Below are positions 37,085 to 45,994 of a stretch of 64,000 nt of DNA, one piece after another. Positions within the stretch are counted from its first letter, which is position 1. Each line of letters opens with the position of its first letter. Location: assembly GCF_019091135.1 (NCBI RefSeq), contig NZ_JAGXJW010000015.1, positions 62,001 to 126,000 of the forward strand, in the 5' to 3' direction. The notes below the pieces were generated by a model. That model searched no databases, was not told the DNA's origin, and saw only the letters and a program-made list of their open reading frames with translations. A program made the position numbers and the translations under genes. The stretch is from Cohnella sp. GbtcB17. GTDB lineage: Bacteria > Bacillota > Bacilli > Paenibacillales > Paenibacillaceae.

Positions 37085-38878
37085 ATGATGTTCGATCGTG
37101 CGAACAAACCGTCCGCGCGGATATCGCTGCAGCGAACGGCCCAAGCGGGTCCTGTTAGAGGCGATACCGATCGCTTGAAAGCCGCAAGCCATCTGCCCCG
37201 GCTGCAGCAAGCGGTCGGCAATCGCGGATTGCTTGGCATGCTGCGCGGCGTCGACGTGCCGACTTCGGCGAATGTACGTTCGCAAGGCGCCGCCGATCCG
37301 GTTGCGCAGGGGAAGTTCGTGACGGAATCGGGGGAAGCGGACAACGGCGAAGAAGAGCGTATCGCGCAGCTGCTCCGTACATTTATGGAGTGGAAGCGCG
37401 ACGATATGGATATGACCGCGCTGTACGATCCGATCTTGAGGGACTTTGAAGCGAATCGAACGAAAAACGAGTCGGTGTCGCTGACCGGCTGGATGGCCAA
37501 ACACAGCGGCGCGCTCACGGCCGCGGAGGAAATGCTCCGCACACGCAGCACGGGCGAGCCTCAGGGCGGCATGGAAATCGAAGGAGACGCCAAAGTCCTG
37601 CCTCAAAAGCGAAAGCGCAAAGAAAGCGCAGGAAGATCCGACAATAAAAAGCGAAAGCTGGATGTCGACGTCAAACCGAAGAAAACGATATATTCCTCGG
37701 ATGTCGAGGAGAGCAGCGACGACGAAACGACGGAGCTGGACGCCAAGCAGAAGCTTCAAATTTTGATGAATCTGACGGCCTCCAATATGGATATCCTCCG
37801 CTCTGCGTTTTTGGAATCGACAAAAGACGAGCATCGGTTCGACGAGCCGCTTCACCGGAAAATTTATTCGGCCGACCGCAGCAGCAATGTTCCTAAAATC
37901 GCGGATTTGTCGACCCAAGATTATTTTTATATTGGCGAACAGCGGCTTCGAATTGGGGATAGCACCGGCCACTTTATTCAAGCCGGAGGCAATGCGGAGA
38001 CGCGAGGCAAAACGATCAAGGAACCGCCCCCCGATTACGACAAGCTTGTCGAAGCCATGTTGAATATGGCCAAGGATCCAAGCGCGGCCTCCCTGTATAA
38101 GCTGGCGACGGGCGCCGACCTGGACGACAAAGAGAAATTCGAGGACCGTGAGCTGGCGGCGATTATGCTGTACTATCTGAATCACAACGTATCGAAGTCG
38201 CATACCGTCCGAAGCAATCTGACCGAGCATCTTCAAAAGTTCGTGAGCGTCGTGGGCATCTCCGAGCTGACGCGCAGCTTTGAGGCCGGCGGCTCATCCA
38301 GCTATTCGGCGGAGACGCTCGTCAAGATGATGCTGAAGTGTGTCATCGACGGCACGGTATCCTCTTTGCAGGCCGTCTTCTACGAAGGAAACGGCGGCAT
38401 GGACAGTCTGTTCCTAGGCGCGCCAAGCGCCGAGCGCAGCAAAGATGGGCTCGGCGGGGCAACGGTACTGCGGAATCCGTTCGCCTACGAGGAAAATCTC
38501 GAACGCCAGATGAGTCCTACGCCACACAATAAAAAAGCGTTCAAAGCGCTGCTGAACGCCGTGAGCTCCGGTTCGAAGACCGAGCTTAAACCGATTGACG
38601 AAAAAGAGAAGGCACGATTGAGAGAGGACAAACAAGCGCGCCAGCTGAAAGTGGTTCGAAGGCTGATTCAAACGATCCAAAAGACGAAGATGCCAAAAAG
38701 CGTGTTTGCGTTGAACGATTTTTTGAACGATGCCAACGGTACGCTGGGCAAGCTGTCGAAGCGTCTGAAGGGATATACCAAAACGTACGCGGACAATCCA
38801 GAAGCGCTGGCCCTCATCCGAAAAGGCTGGAAGGCGTTGGCCGCCAAGAAGCGGGAGGCGCAGAACATCAAGTTTTAA
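37085..38878 (+). CDS. Unrecognised 597-residue protein with LQxxVGNR motif and bipartite NLS-like stretch
   Basis: 597 residues; ATG 37085 or the next ATG, with GGGGAGG upstream. Residues 39-47 read RLQQAVGNR followed by GLLGML, the motif that heads many DUF4157-associated and extracellular-contractile-injection cargo proteins. No HExxH protease motif follows. Residues 175-191 (KRKRKESAGRSDNKKRK) match a classical bipartite nuclear localisation signal and are followed by an acidic patch with DVEESSDDE (206-214). From about 225 on it is mostly helical, with EHLQKFVSVVGISEL and a lysine-rich C-terminus; no signal peptide or membrane helix. I do not recognise the C-terminal domain. A cargo/effector role is inference; a spore or nucleic-acid-binding protein would be the alternative. 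Confidence 0.75.
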   Translation: MMFDRANKPSARISLQRTAQAGPVRGDTDRLKAASHLPRLQQAVGNRGLLGMLRGVDVPTSANVRSQGAADPVAQGKFVTESGEADNGEEERIAQLLRTFMEWKRDDMDMTALYDPILRDFEANRTKNESVSLTGWMAKHSGALTAAEEMLRTRSTGEPQGGMEIEGDAKVLPQKRKRKESAGRSDNKKRKLDVDVKPKKTIYSSDVEESSDDETTELDAKQKLQILMNLTASNMDILRSAFLESTKDEHRFDEPLHRKIYSADRSSNVPKIADLSTQDYFYIGEQRLRIGDSTGHFIQAGGNAETRGKTIKEPPPDYDKLVEAMLNMAKDPSAASLYKLATGADLDDKEKFEDRELAAIMLYYLNHNVSKSHTVRSNLTEHLQKFVSVVGISELTRSFEAGGSSSYSAETLVKMMLKCVIDGTVSSLQAVFYEGNGGMDSLFLGAPSAERSKDGLGGATVLRNPFAYEENLERQMSPTPHNKKAFKALLNAVSSGSKTELKPIDEKEKARLREDKQARQLKVVRRLIQTIQKTKMPKSVFALNDFLNDANGTLGKLSKRLKGYTKTYADNPEALALIRKGWKALAAKKREAQNIKF

Positions 38879-39066
38879 CGATTGCCTGTCCGAGCTTCGA
38901 CGTGGGATCCGAAGGAACCTCGGAGCCCATTGTTCGCCGCAGGCTTTTTCATAGCCCTCATGCAAGAATTAACTTTCGAAGCATACCGGTATATGAGGCC
39001 AAGACGGCAAAGATGAAGACGAATAGGATAGGAGGGACTTGAGACAAATCGGAGGGGAAGCCGGCG

Positions 39067-39792
39067 ATGGTTCGACGCATATCGAGCAAGTGGGCGAAAA
39101 CGAATGCAATAAGACGTAATCGAGAGGTAGCGCGGCACTTGCCGGAAACTTCAAAATTGACGGCCGATCACTTAAAGCGCATGCTTGATCGCTACAAGAT
39201 GGTGTATGTCAAACCCGACCGCGGCTCCTACGGCAATGGCGTGATGCGGGTCGAAAAGAGCGGCGCGGGCTATCGCTATCAGGCAGGCCGCAAAATCGTC
39301 AAGTTTCGCCGTTTCGAAGCTTTATTCGGCGCGTTGCGCCGGTTAACGCGAGGAAAAACGTATTTGGTTCAAAAAGGCATTCATCTGCTTCGCTATCGCG
39401 GCAACCGCTTCGACCTGCGCGTCATGACCCAGCTTTCCCCGAAAAAGCGTTGGGAAACGACCGGCATCATCGGCCGGGCGGCCGCCAAGGGCAAAATCGT
39501 CACCAACTATCACAATGGCGGCAAGGTATATACAGCGGAAACGCTGTTAAAGCCGCACACAACGAATGTACATGCACAGCTTAAGTCGCTGGCCCGGCTC
39601 GGCGTTCAAACGGGACGCTCGCTTCGAAAATCGTTTCCAGGCATTTCGGAAATCGGGCTCGATATCGCGATGGACAAATCGCTCAAGCCTTGGATTCTCG
39701 AGGTGAACACCAAGCCGGACCCCTATATTTTCCTTAAGCACCCAAACCGCGCGATTTTCAACAAAATCAGACGTTACCAAACCGCTCGCTAA
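39067..39792 (+). CDS. YheC/YheD-type ATP-grasp protein, short form
   Basis: 241 residues with GGAGGGG upstream. ATP-grasp elements: YVKPDRGSYGNGVMRVE (nucleotide-binding lysine and glycine loop), YLVQKGIHLL, RFDLRVM, and ILEVNTKPDPYIF (metal-binding Glu/Asn). These match YheC/YheD endospore coat-associated proteins, but the N-terminal domain of about 100 residues that the 346-residue copy at 52438 has is missing, so this is either a natural short form or a trimmed copy. Its stop overlaps that of chrA by four bases, tail to tail. Confidence 0.82.
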   Translation: MVRRISSKWAKTNAIRRNREVARHLPETSKLTADHLKRMLDRYKMVYVKPDRGSYGNGVMRVEKSGAGYRYQAGRKIVKFRRFEALFGALRRLTRGKTYLVQKGIHLLRYRGNRFDLRVMTQLSPKKRWETTGIIGRAAAKGKIVTNYHNGGKVYTAETLLKPHTTNVHAQLKSLARLGVQTGRSLRKSFPGISEIGLDIAMDKSLKPWILEVNTKPDPYIFLKHPNRAIFNKIRRYQTAR

Positions 39793-41033
39793 ATGAATAA
39801 ATGCTGAGTCAGCAGTCCGCCGGCGGCGCCCAGCACCACGACTATCCAGGGAGGCGACTTCCAGAAAACGAGCAGCACGAACAAGAGGGCGGCGAGCGCA
39901 AAATCCGCAGGGGATAAAATCGCCGTCGTCCACAGCGGATTGTAAAGCGCAGCCAGCAAAATGCCGACGACCGCCGCATTTATGCCGACCAGAGCGCCTT
40001 GAACCCGCGCGCTGCTACGGAGCGAGATCCAGAAAGGCAGCGCGCCGACGACGAGCAGGAAGGCCGGCAAAAAGATGGCCAAGGTCGCGATAATCGCACC
40101 CGTTATCCCGCTTGTCATCGCGCCCAAATAAGAGGCAAACGTAAAAAGCGGGCCCGGAACGGCTTGTGCGGCGCCATATCCCGCCAGAAAGTCTTCTTTG
40201 CCGACCCAGCCGGAGGGAACGACTTCTTGCTCCAGCAGCGGCAGCACGACATGGCCGCCGCCGAATACGAGGGAGCCGGATCTATAAAAGCTGTCGAATA
40301 AGGCGAGCCCCTCCGAAGGGTAAAGACTTTGCAGCAGCGGCAAAACGATCAGCAGTCCGAAATACGCAGCCAGACACGCATAAGCGACGCTTCGGCGAAT
40401 CGGGACGGCGAGCAGGGGCGCTTGCTCTGCCGCCGATTTGCGGTACATCCATAATCCTGCGAGCGCCGCTGCCGCGATGATCAGCACTTGGCTGAGCACG
40501 GATTGCCACAACAACGCTACCGATGCCGCGATGACGGCCAGGGTAGCTCTTTTTTTATCCGGCGCCAATTTTTGACCCATGCCGAGGACGGCTTGCGCGA
40601 CTATAGCGACTGCGACGAGCTTGAGCCCGTGGATCCAGCCTGCCTGGCCGATATCCATGCCCTTCATTAACGTTGCAAACACGACTAGCGCAACGACGGA
40701 TGGAAGCGTAAAGCCGCACCACGCTACCAGTCCGCCCAGCAAGCCGGCGCGAATGACACCGATGCCGATGCCGACCTGGCTGCTCGCGGGCCCGGGCAAA
40801 AATTGACAGAGCGCCACGAGGTCCGCATAGCTTTTTTCATCCAGCCAGCGGCGCTTGCGTATGTACTCATTATGGAAATACCCGAGATGGGCGATCGGGC
40901 CGCCGAACGAAGTCAGACCGAGCTTCGCAGATACCGCAAGAACTTCAGGCAGCGCACGCCATCCGGATGGAGAACGCCGCTGATCGGGCGCCAATTCGTT
41001 CGTGTTCACTTGCCGTGGTACCTCCTTCGCCAT
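39789..41033 (-). CDS. chrA: Chromate transporter, ChrA family
   Basis: 414 residues in two homologous halves. N-terminal half: LTSFGGPIAHLGYF and CQFLPGPASSQVG; C-terminal half: SLVFGGGHVVLPLL and YGAAQAVPGPLFTFASYLG. These duplicated FGGP/FGGGH and PGP motifs are diagnostic of bidomain ChrA. About 12 membrane helices. It exports chromate (or transports sulfate-like oxyanions). A metal-sensing ArsR/SmtB-type regulator is divergent, 184 bases away. Confidence 0.93.
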   Translation of the reverse strand: MAKEVPRQVNTNELAPDQRRSPSGWRALPEVLAVSAKLGLTSFGGPIAHLGYFHNEYIRKRRWLDEKSYADLVALCQFLPGPASSQVGIGIGVIRAGLLGGLVAWCGFTLPSVVALVVFATLMKGMDIGQAGWIHGLKLVAVAIVAQAVLGMGQKLAPDKKRATLAVIAASVALLWQSVLSQVLIIAAAALAGLWMYRKSAAEQAPLLAVPIRRSVAYACLAAYFGLLIVLPLLQSLYPSEGLALFDSFYRSGSLVFGGGHVVLPLLEQEVVPSGWVGKEDFLAGYGAAQAVPGPLFTFASYLGAMTSGITGAIIATLAIFLPAFLLVVGALPFWISLRSSARVQGALVGINAAVVGILLAALYNPLWTTAILSPADFALAALLFVLLVFWKSPPWIVVVLGAAGGLLTQHLFI

Positions 41034-41217
41034 AGATTAAGCAGTCGTATGTAAACCTTGTTTTCCATCGATTCTATTGTCCACGATGGTTGCGCTTTCC
41101 GTCTACATCGGATGAAGAACAAACCGGTCTTAACCGGGAGGCTAATCGTAATCTTTTCTAATTACTTGGCTGTCTGGTATAATGAATCATCGCTTACGGA
41201 AGAAACGAGGTGCCGGA

Positions 41218-41583
41218 ATGCAGCAGCCGATCGCGGAAGATTGCGAAGTGTCGTGCGGCGGTTCGGAAGCCGATCTGGCTCGAATCAAGGCGGAGATGAT
41301 CCGCGAACCGCTCATTCAAGATATCGCAGAATGGTTCAAAGCGCTCAGCGATCCGACGAGGGTCAAAATCATTAGCGCGCTCATGGGACGCGAGCTGTGC
41401 GTTCACGATTTGTCGGAGCTCCTGGAAATGGGACAATCGGCCGTGTCGCACCAGCTGAGATACTTAAGGAACCTGCGCATGGTCAAACGGCGAAAAGCCG
41501 GAAAAACCGTCTATTACTCCCTGGACGACTCGCATATCGAGGAGATCATTCAGGTGACGCTGGAGCATTTGAAGCACAAATAA
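41218..41583 (+). CDS. ArsR/SmtB-family metal sensor, CzrA-like
   Basis: 121 residues from ATG 41218 (GAGGTG upstream); an ATG at 41182 overlaps a TATAAT and is more likely part of the promoter. Winged HTH with ALSDPTRVKIISAL and LLEMGQSAVSHQLRYLRNLRMV. The last helix carries Asp104-x-His106-x10-His117-x2-His120, exactly the alpha-5 zinc/cobalt site of CzrA/SmtB/NmtR. An N-terminal CEVSC pair (Cys near 9 and 13) may add ligands. It would release DNA on metal binding. Divergent from chrA; whether it controls chrA or a distant zinc exporter is open. Confidence 0.85.
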   Translation: MQQPIAEDCEVSCGGSEADLARIKAEMIREPLIQDIAEWFKALSDPTRVKIISALMGRELCVHDLSELLEMGQSAVSHQLRYLRNLRMVKRRKAGKTVYYSLDDSHIEEIIQVTLEHLKHK

Positions 41584-41594
41584 TCAGGTAGGGG

Positions 41595-41642
41595 GCTCGT
41601 ACCGTGCAGGGAATCGTAATTTCCTGCACGGTACGAGCTTTT
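41595..41642 (+). terminator. Strong terminator after the metal-sensor gene
   Basis: Perfect 16-bp stem (41595-41610 with 41623-41638), 12-base loop, then TTTT. Confidence 0.92.
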
Positions 41643-41717
41643 CGTTTGTAACAGAGCGATGTACGTTCAAGGTTCAAGTTTTATGGATCAGGAAGCGAAG
41701 TTCGGATTAAATTCGTT

Positions 41718-41746
41718 TTGCAATTTGAAAGTAAATCGTATATTAT
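41718..41746 (+). promoter_or_regulatory. Sigma-A promoter of the Rrf2-type regulator gene
   Basis: TTGCAA, 17-base spacer, TATTAT, 50 bases before the GTG start at 41796. Confidence 0.6.
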
Positions 41747-41795
41747 GGATATCAAAGGTCTTTATTAACCATATTCTTGGGGGGGAGGGGGAACC

Positions 41796-42281
41796 GTGCA
41801 GTTCTCCAAAAGCACAGATTATGCCCTACATTCCTTAATTCATCTGGGAAACTCGGAGCGTTGCAACAACGTCGGGATCAAGGAATTATCGGCGGAGCTT
41901 GGCGTTTCCGAAAGCTATTTATCCAAAATCATGTCTAAGCTGAGGCGGGATGGAATCGTACGTGCAGTGCCAGGGGTGAACGGCGGTTACGAGCTTGCAC
42001 GGCCGGCGGATCAGATCACGTTTCTTGATGTGATTCAAGTAATTGAAGGCAGACAAAAGTTGTTCGAATGTTCCAATTCGAGTTCGCGGCAGCATCGATT
42101 GTTAGCGGAAGAGGGACCGGCACTGCGGGATCCGAAACGTCCAGAAAAAAACGACTGTTTGGTTGAAAAAGTGATGTACGGCGCTGAGCAGCATTTATAC
42201 CAATACCTGAGGGAACAAACGGTCCAGTCGGTACTGGATAATGCTTTCAAGCGTTGTACCCATGGGGCAAACAAGAATTGA
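41796..42281 (+). CDS. Rrf2-family transcriptional regulator
   Basis: 161 residues from GTG 41796, behind a G-rich ribosome binding site. N-terminal HTH: FSKSTDYALHSLIHLG and VSESYLSKIMSKLRRDGIVRAVPGVNGGYELAR, the Rrf2 signature. Cysteines occur near 91, 122 and 156, not in the close IscR/NsrR triad, so Fe-S binding is doubtful. It lies 134 bases before an MFS exporter gene; regulation of that exporter and of itself is likely. Confidence 0.85.
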   Translation: MQFSKSTDYALHSLIHLGNSERCNNVGIKELSAELGVSESYLSKIMSKLRRDGIVRAVPGVNGGYELARPADQITFLDVIQVIEGRQKLFECSNSSSRQHRLLAEEGPALRDPKRPEKNDCLVEKVMYGAEQHLYQYLREQTVQSVLDNAFKRCTHGANKN

Positions 42282-42415
42282 TACGTGTCTTGCGCTTTAA
42301 TTGTGGATATTATAGATCGATTAAGGACTCGATAAACCATTATATAGTTTGATGGGCGCATTTGTCGCTGCGGTCATAAACAATGAGCTAAAAACAGAGG
42401 CTTGGGGGAGAAAAA

Positions 42416-43849
42416 ATGAGTAATTTGAACAATATCAAGCGCGGCCCGATTATGCTTGCCCTGATTATCGGTCTGTTCGTCGCCGCTTTGAACGAAACGT
42501 TGATGGGTAATGCCCTTCCCGAATTGATGAAATCGTTTGATGTGTCTGCGGCGACGGCCCAGTGGCTGTCCACTGCCTTTATGCTCGTCGTTGGCGTGCT
42601 TGTTCCGGTGACGGCAATTTTGCAGCAGTGGTTCACGACCCGAAAAATTTTTCTATCAGCGATGGGCCTGTTCTTTGTCGGTACATTGATCGCAGCGGTG
42701 TCGCCGACATTCAGCGTGCTGCTAATCGGACGGATTATTCAGGCAATCGGGACCGGCATGCTACTGCCGCTTGTCATGAACGTCATCATGACCATTTTTC
42801 CGCCGGAAAAGCGGGGTGGAGCGATGGGGACGTTAGGGCTCGTCGTCATGTTCGCGCCGGCGATTGGCCCGACCGTATCGGGTTTAATCGTTGATGGTCT
42901 TTCGTGGCGCTGGCTGTTTTACCTCGTAACACCGTTTGCACTTCTCTCCGTTATAATCGGAGCCGCTGTGCTTAAGAATGTGTCGGAAGTCACCAAACCG
43001 CGCGTAGATTTCTTATCCATCGTATTGTCGACGATCGGCTTTGGCGGAATCGTCTATGGGTTCAGCAGTGCAGGCGAACGCGGTTGGTCGGAACCGGCAG
43101 TCATCTGGACGATCGCGGCGGGTGGCGTTGCGTTGTTGCTGTTCGTCTGGAGGCAGCTCATATTGAAGCAACCCGTCATGGATTTACGGGCTTTTAAATA
43201 TCCGACATTTGCGCTTGTCGCGGTGCTGTTGTTTATGCTTATGATGACTTTTTTCTCATCGGCCATCATGCTTCCGATGTTTATGCAAGGCGTGCTCCTG
43301 GTAACGGCATTCAAGTCCGGTTTGATCCTTCTTCCTGGAGGAATCATCAATGGATTCATGGCCCCAGTCTCAGGCAAGCTGTTTGACAAGTTCGGACCGC
43401 GCGTTCTGGTCGTCCCTGGATTGGTCATAGCTGTTATCTCACTGTGGCAATTCACCCGATTCGACGAAACGACGAGCACCGGCTTCCTCGTGACCATTCA
43501 CATCGCGCTGATGATTGGCATCGCGCTAGTCATGATGCCTGCACAGACGGCAGGACTTAACCAGTTGCCAAATCATTTGCACCCGCACGGGACTGCGATC
43601 TTGAATACATTGCAGCAGGTGTCTGGTGCAATCGGCACTGCCCTATATATCAGTATTATGTCGAGCAGGCAGAAGCAGTATTTGAGCGATGCAAGCGATC
43701 CGCAGGCTCCGGCGGAAATCGTTAAAGGGCTCGCATCCGGCATTAACAACGCATTCTGGTTCGGCGTCATCATCGCGCTCGTCGCGCTTGTGTTCGGTCT
43801 CTTTATCCATAAAGGGAAATCGCCGGAGCAAGAACAGGCGGCTGGATGA
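42416..43849 (+). CDS. MFS drug exporter, DHA2 (EmrB/QacA, 14-helix) family
   Basis: 477 residues, GGGGGAG before the ATG. Fourteen predicted helices. Motifs: LNETLMGNALPELMKSF in helix 1, TARQWL-type segment (ATAQWLSTAFML) in helix 2, GMLLPLVMNVIMTIFPPEKRGGAMG (motif C/A region), and MFAPAIGPTVSGLIVD (motif C). It should export lipophilic drugs by proton antiport. Codon use is slightly less GC-rich than that of the neighbours. Likely controlled by the Rrf2-type gene upstream. Confidence 0.9.
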   Translation: MSNLNNIKRGPIMLALIIGLFVAALNETLMGNALPELMKSFDVSAATAQWLSTAFMLVVGVLVPVTAILQQWFTTRKIFLSAMGLFFVGTLIAAVSPTFSVLLIGRIIQAIGTGMLLPLVMNVIMTIFPPEKRGGAMGTLGLVVMFAPAIGPTVSGLIVDGLSWRWLFYLVTPFALLSVIIGAAVLKNVSEVTKPRVDFLSIVLSTIGFGGIVYGFSSAGERGWSEPAVIWTIAAGGVALLLFVWRQLILKQPVMDLRAFKYPTFALVAVLLFMLMMTFFSSAIMLPMFMQGVLLVTAFKSGLILLPGGIINGFMAPVSGKLFDKFGPRVLVVPGLVIAVISLWQFTRFDETTSTGFLVTIHIALMIGIALVMMPAQTAGLNQLPNHLHPHGTAILNTLQQVSGAIGTALYISIMSSRQKQYLSDASDPQAPAEIVKGLASGINNAFWFGVIIALVALVFGLFIHKGKSPEQEQAAG

Positions 43850-43941
43850 ATTAGTCGATCCGTTCGAATAGGGCGCTTCATCAACGATGAGGAACGGTAG
43901 GGCGTGGCAACTCTTATAACGTGAATAAAACAAGCGTTCTT

Positions 43942-43976
43942 AAGCGGCTTCCAAATAATAGGATGCCGCTTTGTTT
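43942..43976 (+). terminator. Terminator after the MFS gene
   Basis: 11-bp stem AAGCGGCTTCC / GGATGCCGCTT with one mismatch and an 8-base loop, followed by TGTTT. Confidence 0.7.
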
Positions 43977-44043
43977 ATATCATTTTGCCCATTCGGGGTA
44001 ATAGTGTTTTGCGGCAACCACTTTCTTTAGGAGGCGAACTAAG

Positions 44044-45984
44044 ATGGCCACACAGCTGCCTATGCGCAAAACGAAGCAAGAACAAGCGACGCCATCTCCT
44101 CAAAAAAATCTCCATCTCGTTCAAGTCATGCCGACGATGCCCAAACCGTTCGAGATCAGGGATTGGCGGGAGAAGGCGAAGGCGTTCGACCGGTTCGCTT
44201 TCGACTTCGACCGCAAAGGCGACTATCTGCCGGTCATTTGGCGTGACAGAACACACTACAATATGGATGAGGATACTTTCGGCCTTATGTCCTACGTCGG
44301 CAAGTCGGATCAAGGCGGCAACGGCTCGCAGGAAGCGATCACGGTTATGGCAGCCGTACTCGGCGCGACGCTGGTCGGCATCGACAAGAGCGATCAAGAT
44401 GGCAACAATTACGTAAAAATGCTGCAAACTTTTTTCCGTAAAGAAGAAGGCGTATTCGTCTGGTATCCTTGTATACCAAGCGGGGATACGTTCTGGTACG
44501 AGATTCAGGCGAATATTTTGTACGCCGTTTTATCTTATTTTTATCCGAATCAGCCGGAAATGGAGGCGCTCGTCCGTTCGTCTGCGGACCGCTGGGTCGA
44601 AGCGGTGAAGATCATGACGGACGAAGACGGGCGGCTCAACTTTAACTATACCTCGTTCGACTTCAAAAATATGGAGCCTGTCGACAACGGCAAATGGAAG
44701 GAGCCGGATGCGGCTTCGGGCGTTGCGATGCTCATGTACCTGGCCTTTCTCCGCTTCGGCGATCAAAAGTATCTGGATACGGCCGACGCATGCCTGGATT
44801 TTCTCGACGATCAGGAGGACAATCCCTATTACGAGCTGCTCATGTACTATTCGCCTTATTTGGCGGCCCGCATGGAAGTCGAACAGGGGACAAGCCATGA
44901 TATTACGAAGTACATCAACTGGATTTTCGACGGCGGCGTGGAGATTCGACCGGATTGGGGCATGTGCATCGAGCGATGGGGAAATTACGACATGCACGGC
45001 TTGGTCGGCAATCTGAAGGATTTCGGCGGCTATATTTTCGTTATGAACGGATTTTTTCTGTTCAGCACGCTGGCGCCTTTGCTCCGTTACGATTCGCGTT
45101 ACGCGCGCACGGTCGGCAAATGGATGCTGAACGTCGCCAACCAGTCCCGCATGTTCTACGCGGACGGCCTGCCGGCGGACAAGCAGTCTGGTGCGGACTG
45201 GGAAGGAGACCCCGAACATGCGCTTCCGTACGAAGGCATCCGTAAAGAATACGAGGGCAAGTCGCCCTATGCGAGCGGAGACGCTACCGTGATCGGGTGG
45301 GGGCCGCTCGACTTTTCGGTATACAGCGGCAGCCACGTCGGATTTATGGGCGCGCTGATCGAGAAGACAAACATCGAGGGGATACTGAAGATCGATTGCC
45401 TGAAAACGGATTATTACCATAAGGAAGCCTACCCGACCTTCTTGTACTACAATCCGTTCGGCTCTGCGCAGACGATCGAGATCAACGGGCTTGGACAGGA
45501 TGCGGTCGACCTCTACGACACGGTGAGCGGCCGATTTCTGGCGCAGTCGGTTACCGGAACCGCGACGTTCGTCGTTCCGGCCGAAGACGCGGTCCTACTG
45601 GTCGTCGCGCCTGCCGGAGGAAGGCAGGAACGCAAAAACGGGCAGTTGTGGATCGACGGCGTCTATGTCGCTCCCGCTCCGAAGGCTGCCGTCAACATGC
45701 GGGGGATACAGGACCGGCAGAAGGTCAATAACGTATTGAAGATCGACGTGGATGCCGGCGTGCCCGAGGGAGAATCGATCAAACGGTTCACCTTCCGGTT
45801 CGGAAGCAAAATTTTGTACGAAGGCAGCACAGTACCCGAGCCGCTTTATCTCGATACGCTTCGTTTCCACAACGGGTTTTATCATCTCCGCGTCGAGCTC
45901 GAAGCCTCCGGCGGCAGCTCCGACTTCTGTGAAATCGGCGTCATGGTCGAAAATCCGAGCAACCCGCTCTCGCAGCCGAACTGA
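44044..45984 (+). CDS. Cytoplasmic protein with (alpha/alpha)-barrel glycosidase-like fold, function unknown
   Basis: 646 residues with AGGAGGCG upstream, no signal peptide. The first 450 residues are helical pairs with aromatic and acidic clusters (ERWGNYDMHGLVG, LMYYSPYLAARMEVEQG, WEGDPEHALPYEG), as in (alpha/alpha)6 glycosidases or glycan lyases. The last 180 residues are beta-rich (FVVPAEDAVLLVVAP; FHNGFYHLRVELEASGG). I do not recognise a named family. The PhyH dioxygenase and its AraC regulator lie just downstream, so a role in sugar or cell-wall metabolism is plausible but not shown. Confidence 0.7.
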   Translation: MATQLPMRKTKQEQATPSPQKNLHLVQVMPTMPKPFEIRDWREKAKAFDRFAFDFDRKGDYLPVIWRDRTHYNMDEDTFGLMSYVGKSDQGGNGSQEAITVMAAVLGATLVGIDKSDQDGNNYVKMLQTFFRKEEGVFVWYPCIPSGDTFWYEIQANILYAVLSYFYPNQPEMEALVRSSADRWVEAVKIMTDEDGRLNFNYTSFDFKNMEPVDNGKWKEPDAASGVAMLMYLAFLRFGDQKYLDTADACLDFLDDQEDNPYYELLMYYSPYLAARMEVEQGTSHDITKYINWIFDGGVEIRPDWGMCIERWGNYDMHGLVGNLKDFGGYIFVMNGFFLFSTLAPLLRYDSRYARTVGKWMLNVANQSRMFYADGLPADKQSGADWEGDPEHALPYEGIRKEYEGKSPYASGDATVIGWGPLDFSVYSGSHVGFMGALIEKTNIEGILKIDCLKTDYYHKEAYPTFLYYNPFGSAQTIEINGLGQDAVDLYDTVSGRFLAQSVTGTATFVVPAEDAVLLVVAPAGGRQERKNGQLWIDGVYVAPAPKAAVNMRGIQDRQKVNNVLKIDVDAGVPEGESIKRFTFRFGSKILYEGSTVPEPLYLDTLRFHNGFYHLRVELEASGGSSDFCEIGVMVENPSNPLSQPN

Positions 45985-45994
45985 ACGACGTCGC

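Noticed and set aside
37085..38878. DUF4157 metalloprotease/toxin identity for the 597-residue protein
   Set aside because: Only the GNR-type motif is present; there is no HExxH and no match to the DUF4157 core.
41182..41184. ATG as start of the metal-sensor gene
   Set aside because: It overlaps a TATAAT element and has no ribosome binding site; ATG 41218 fits better.
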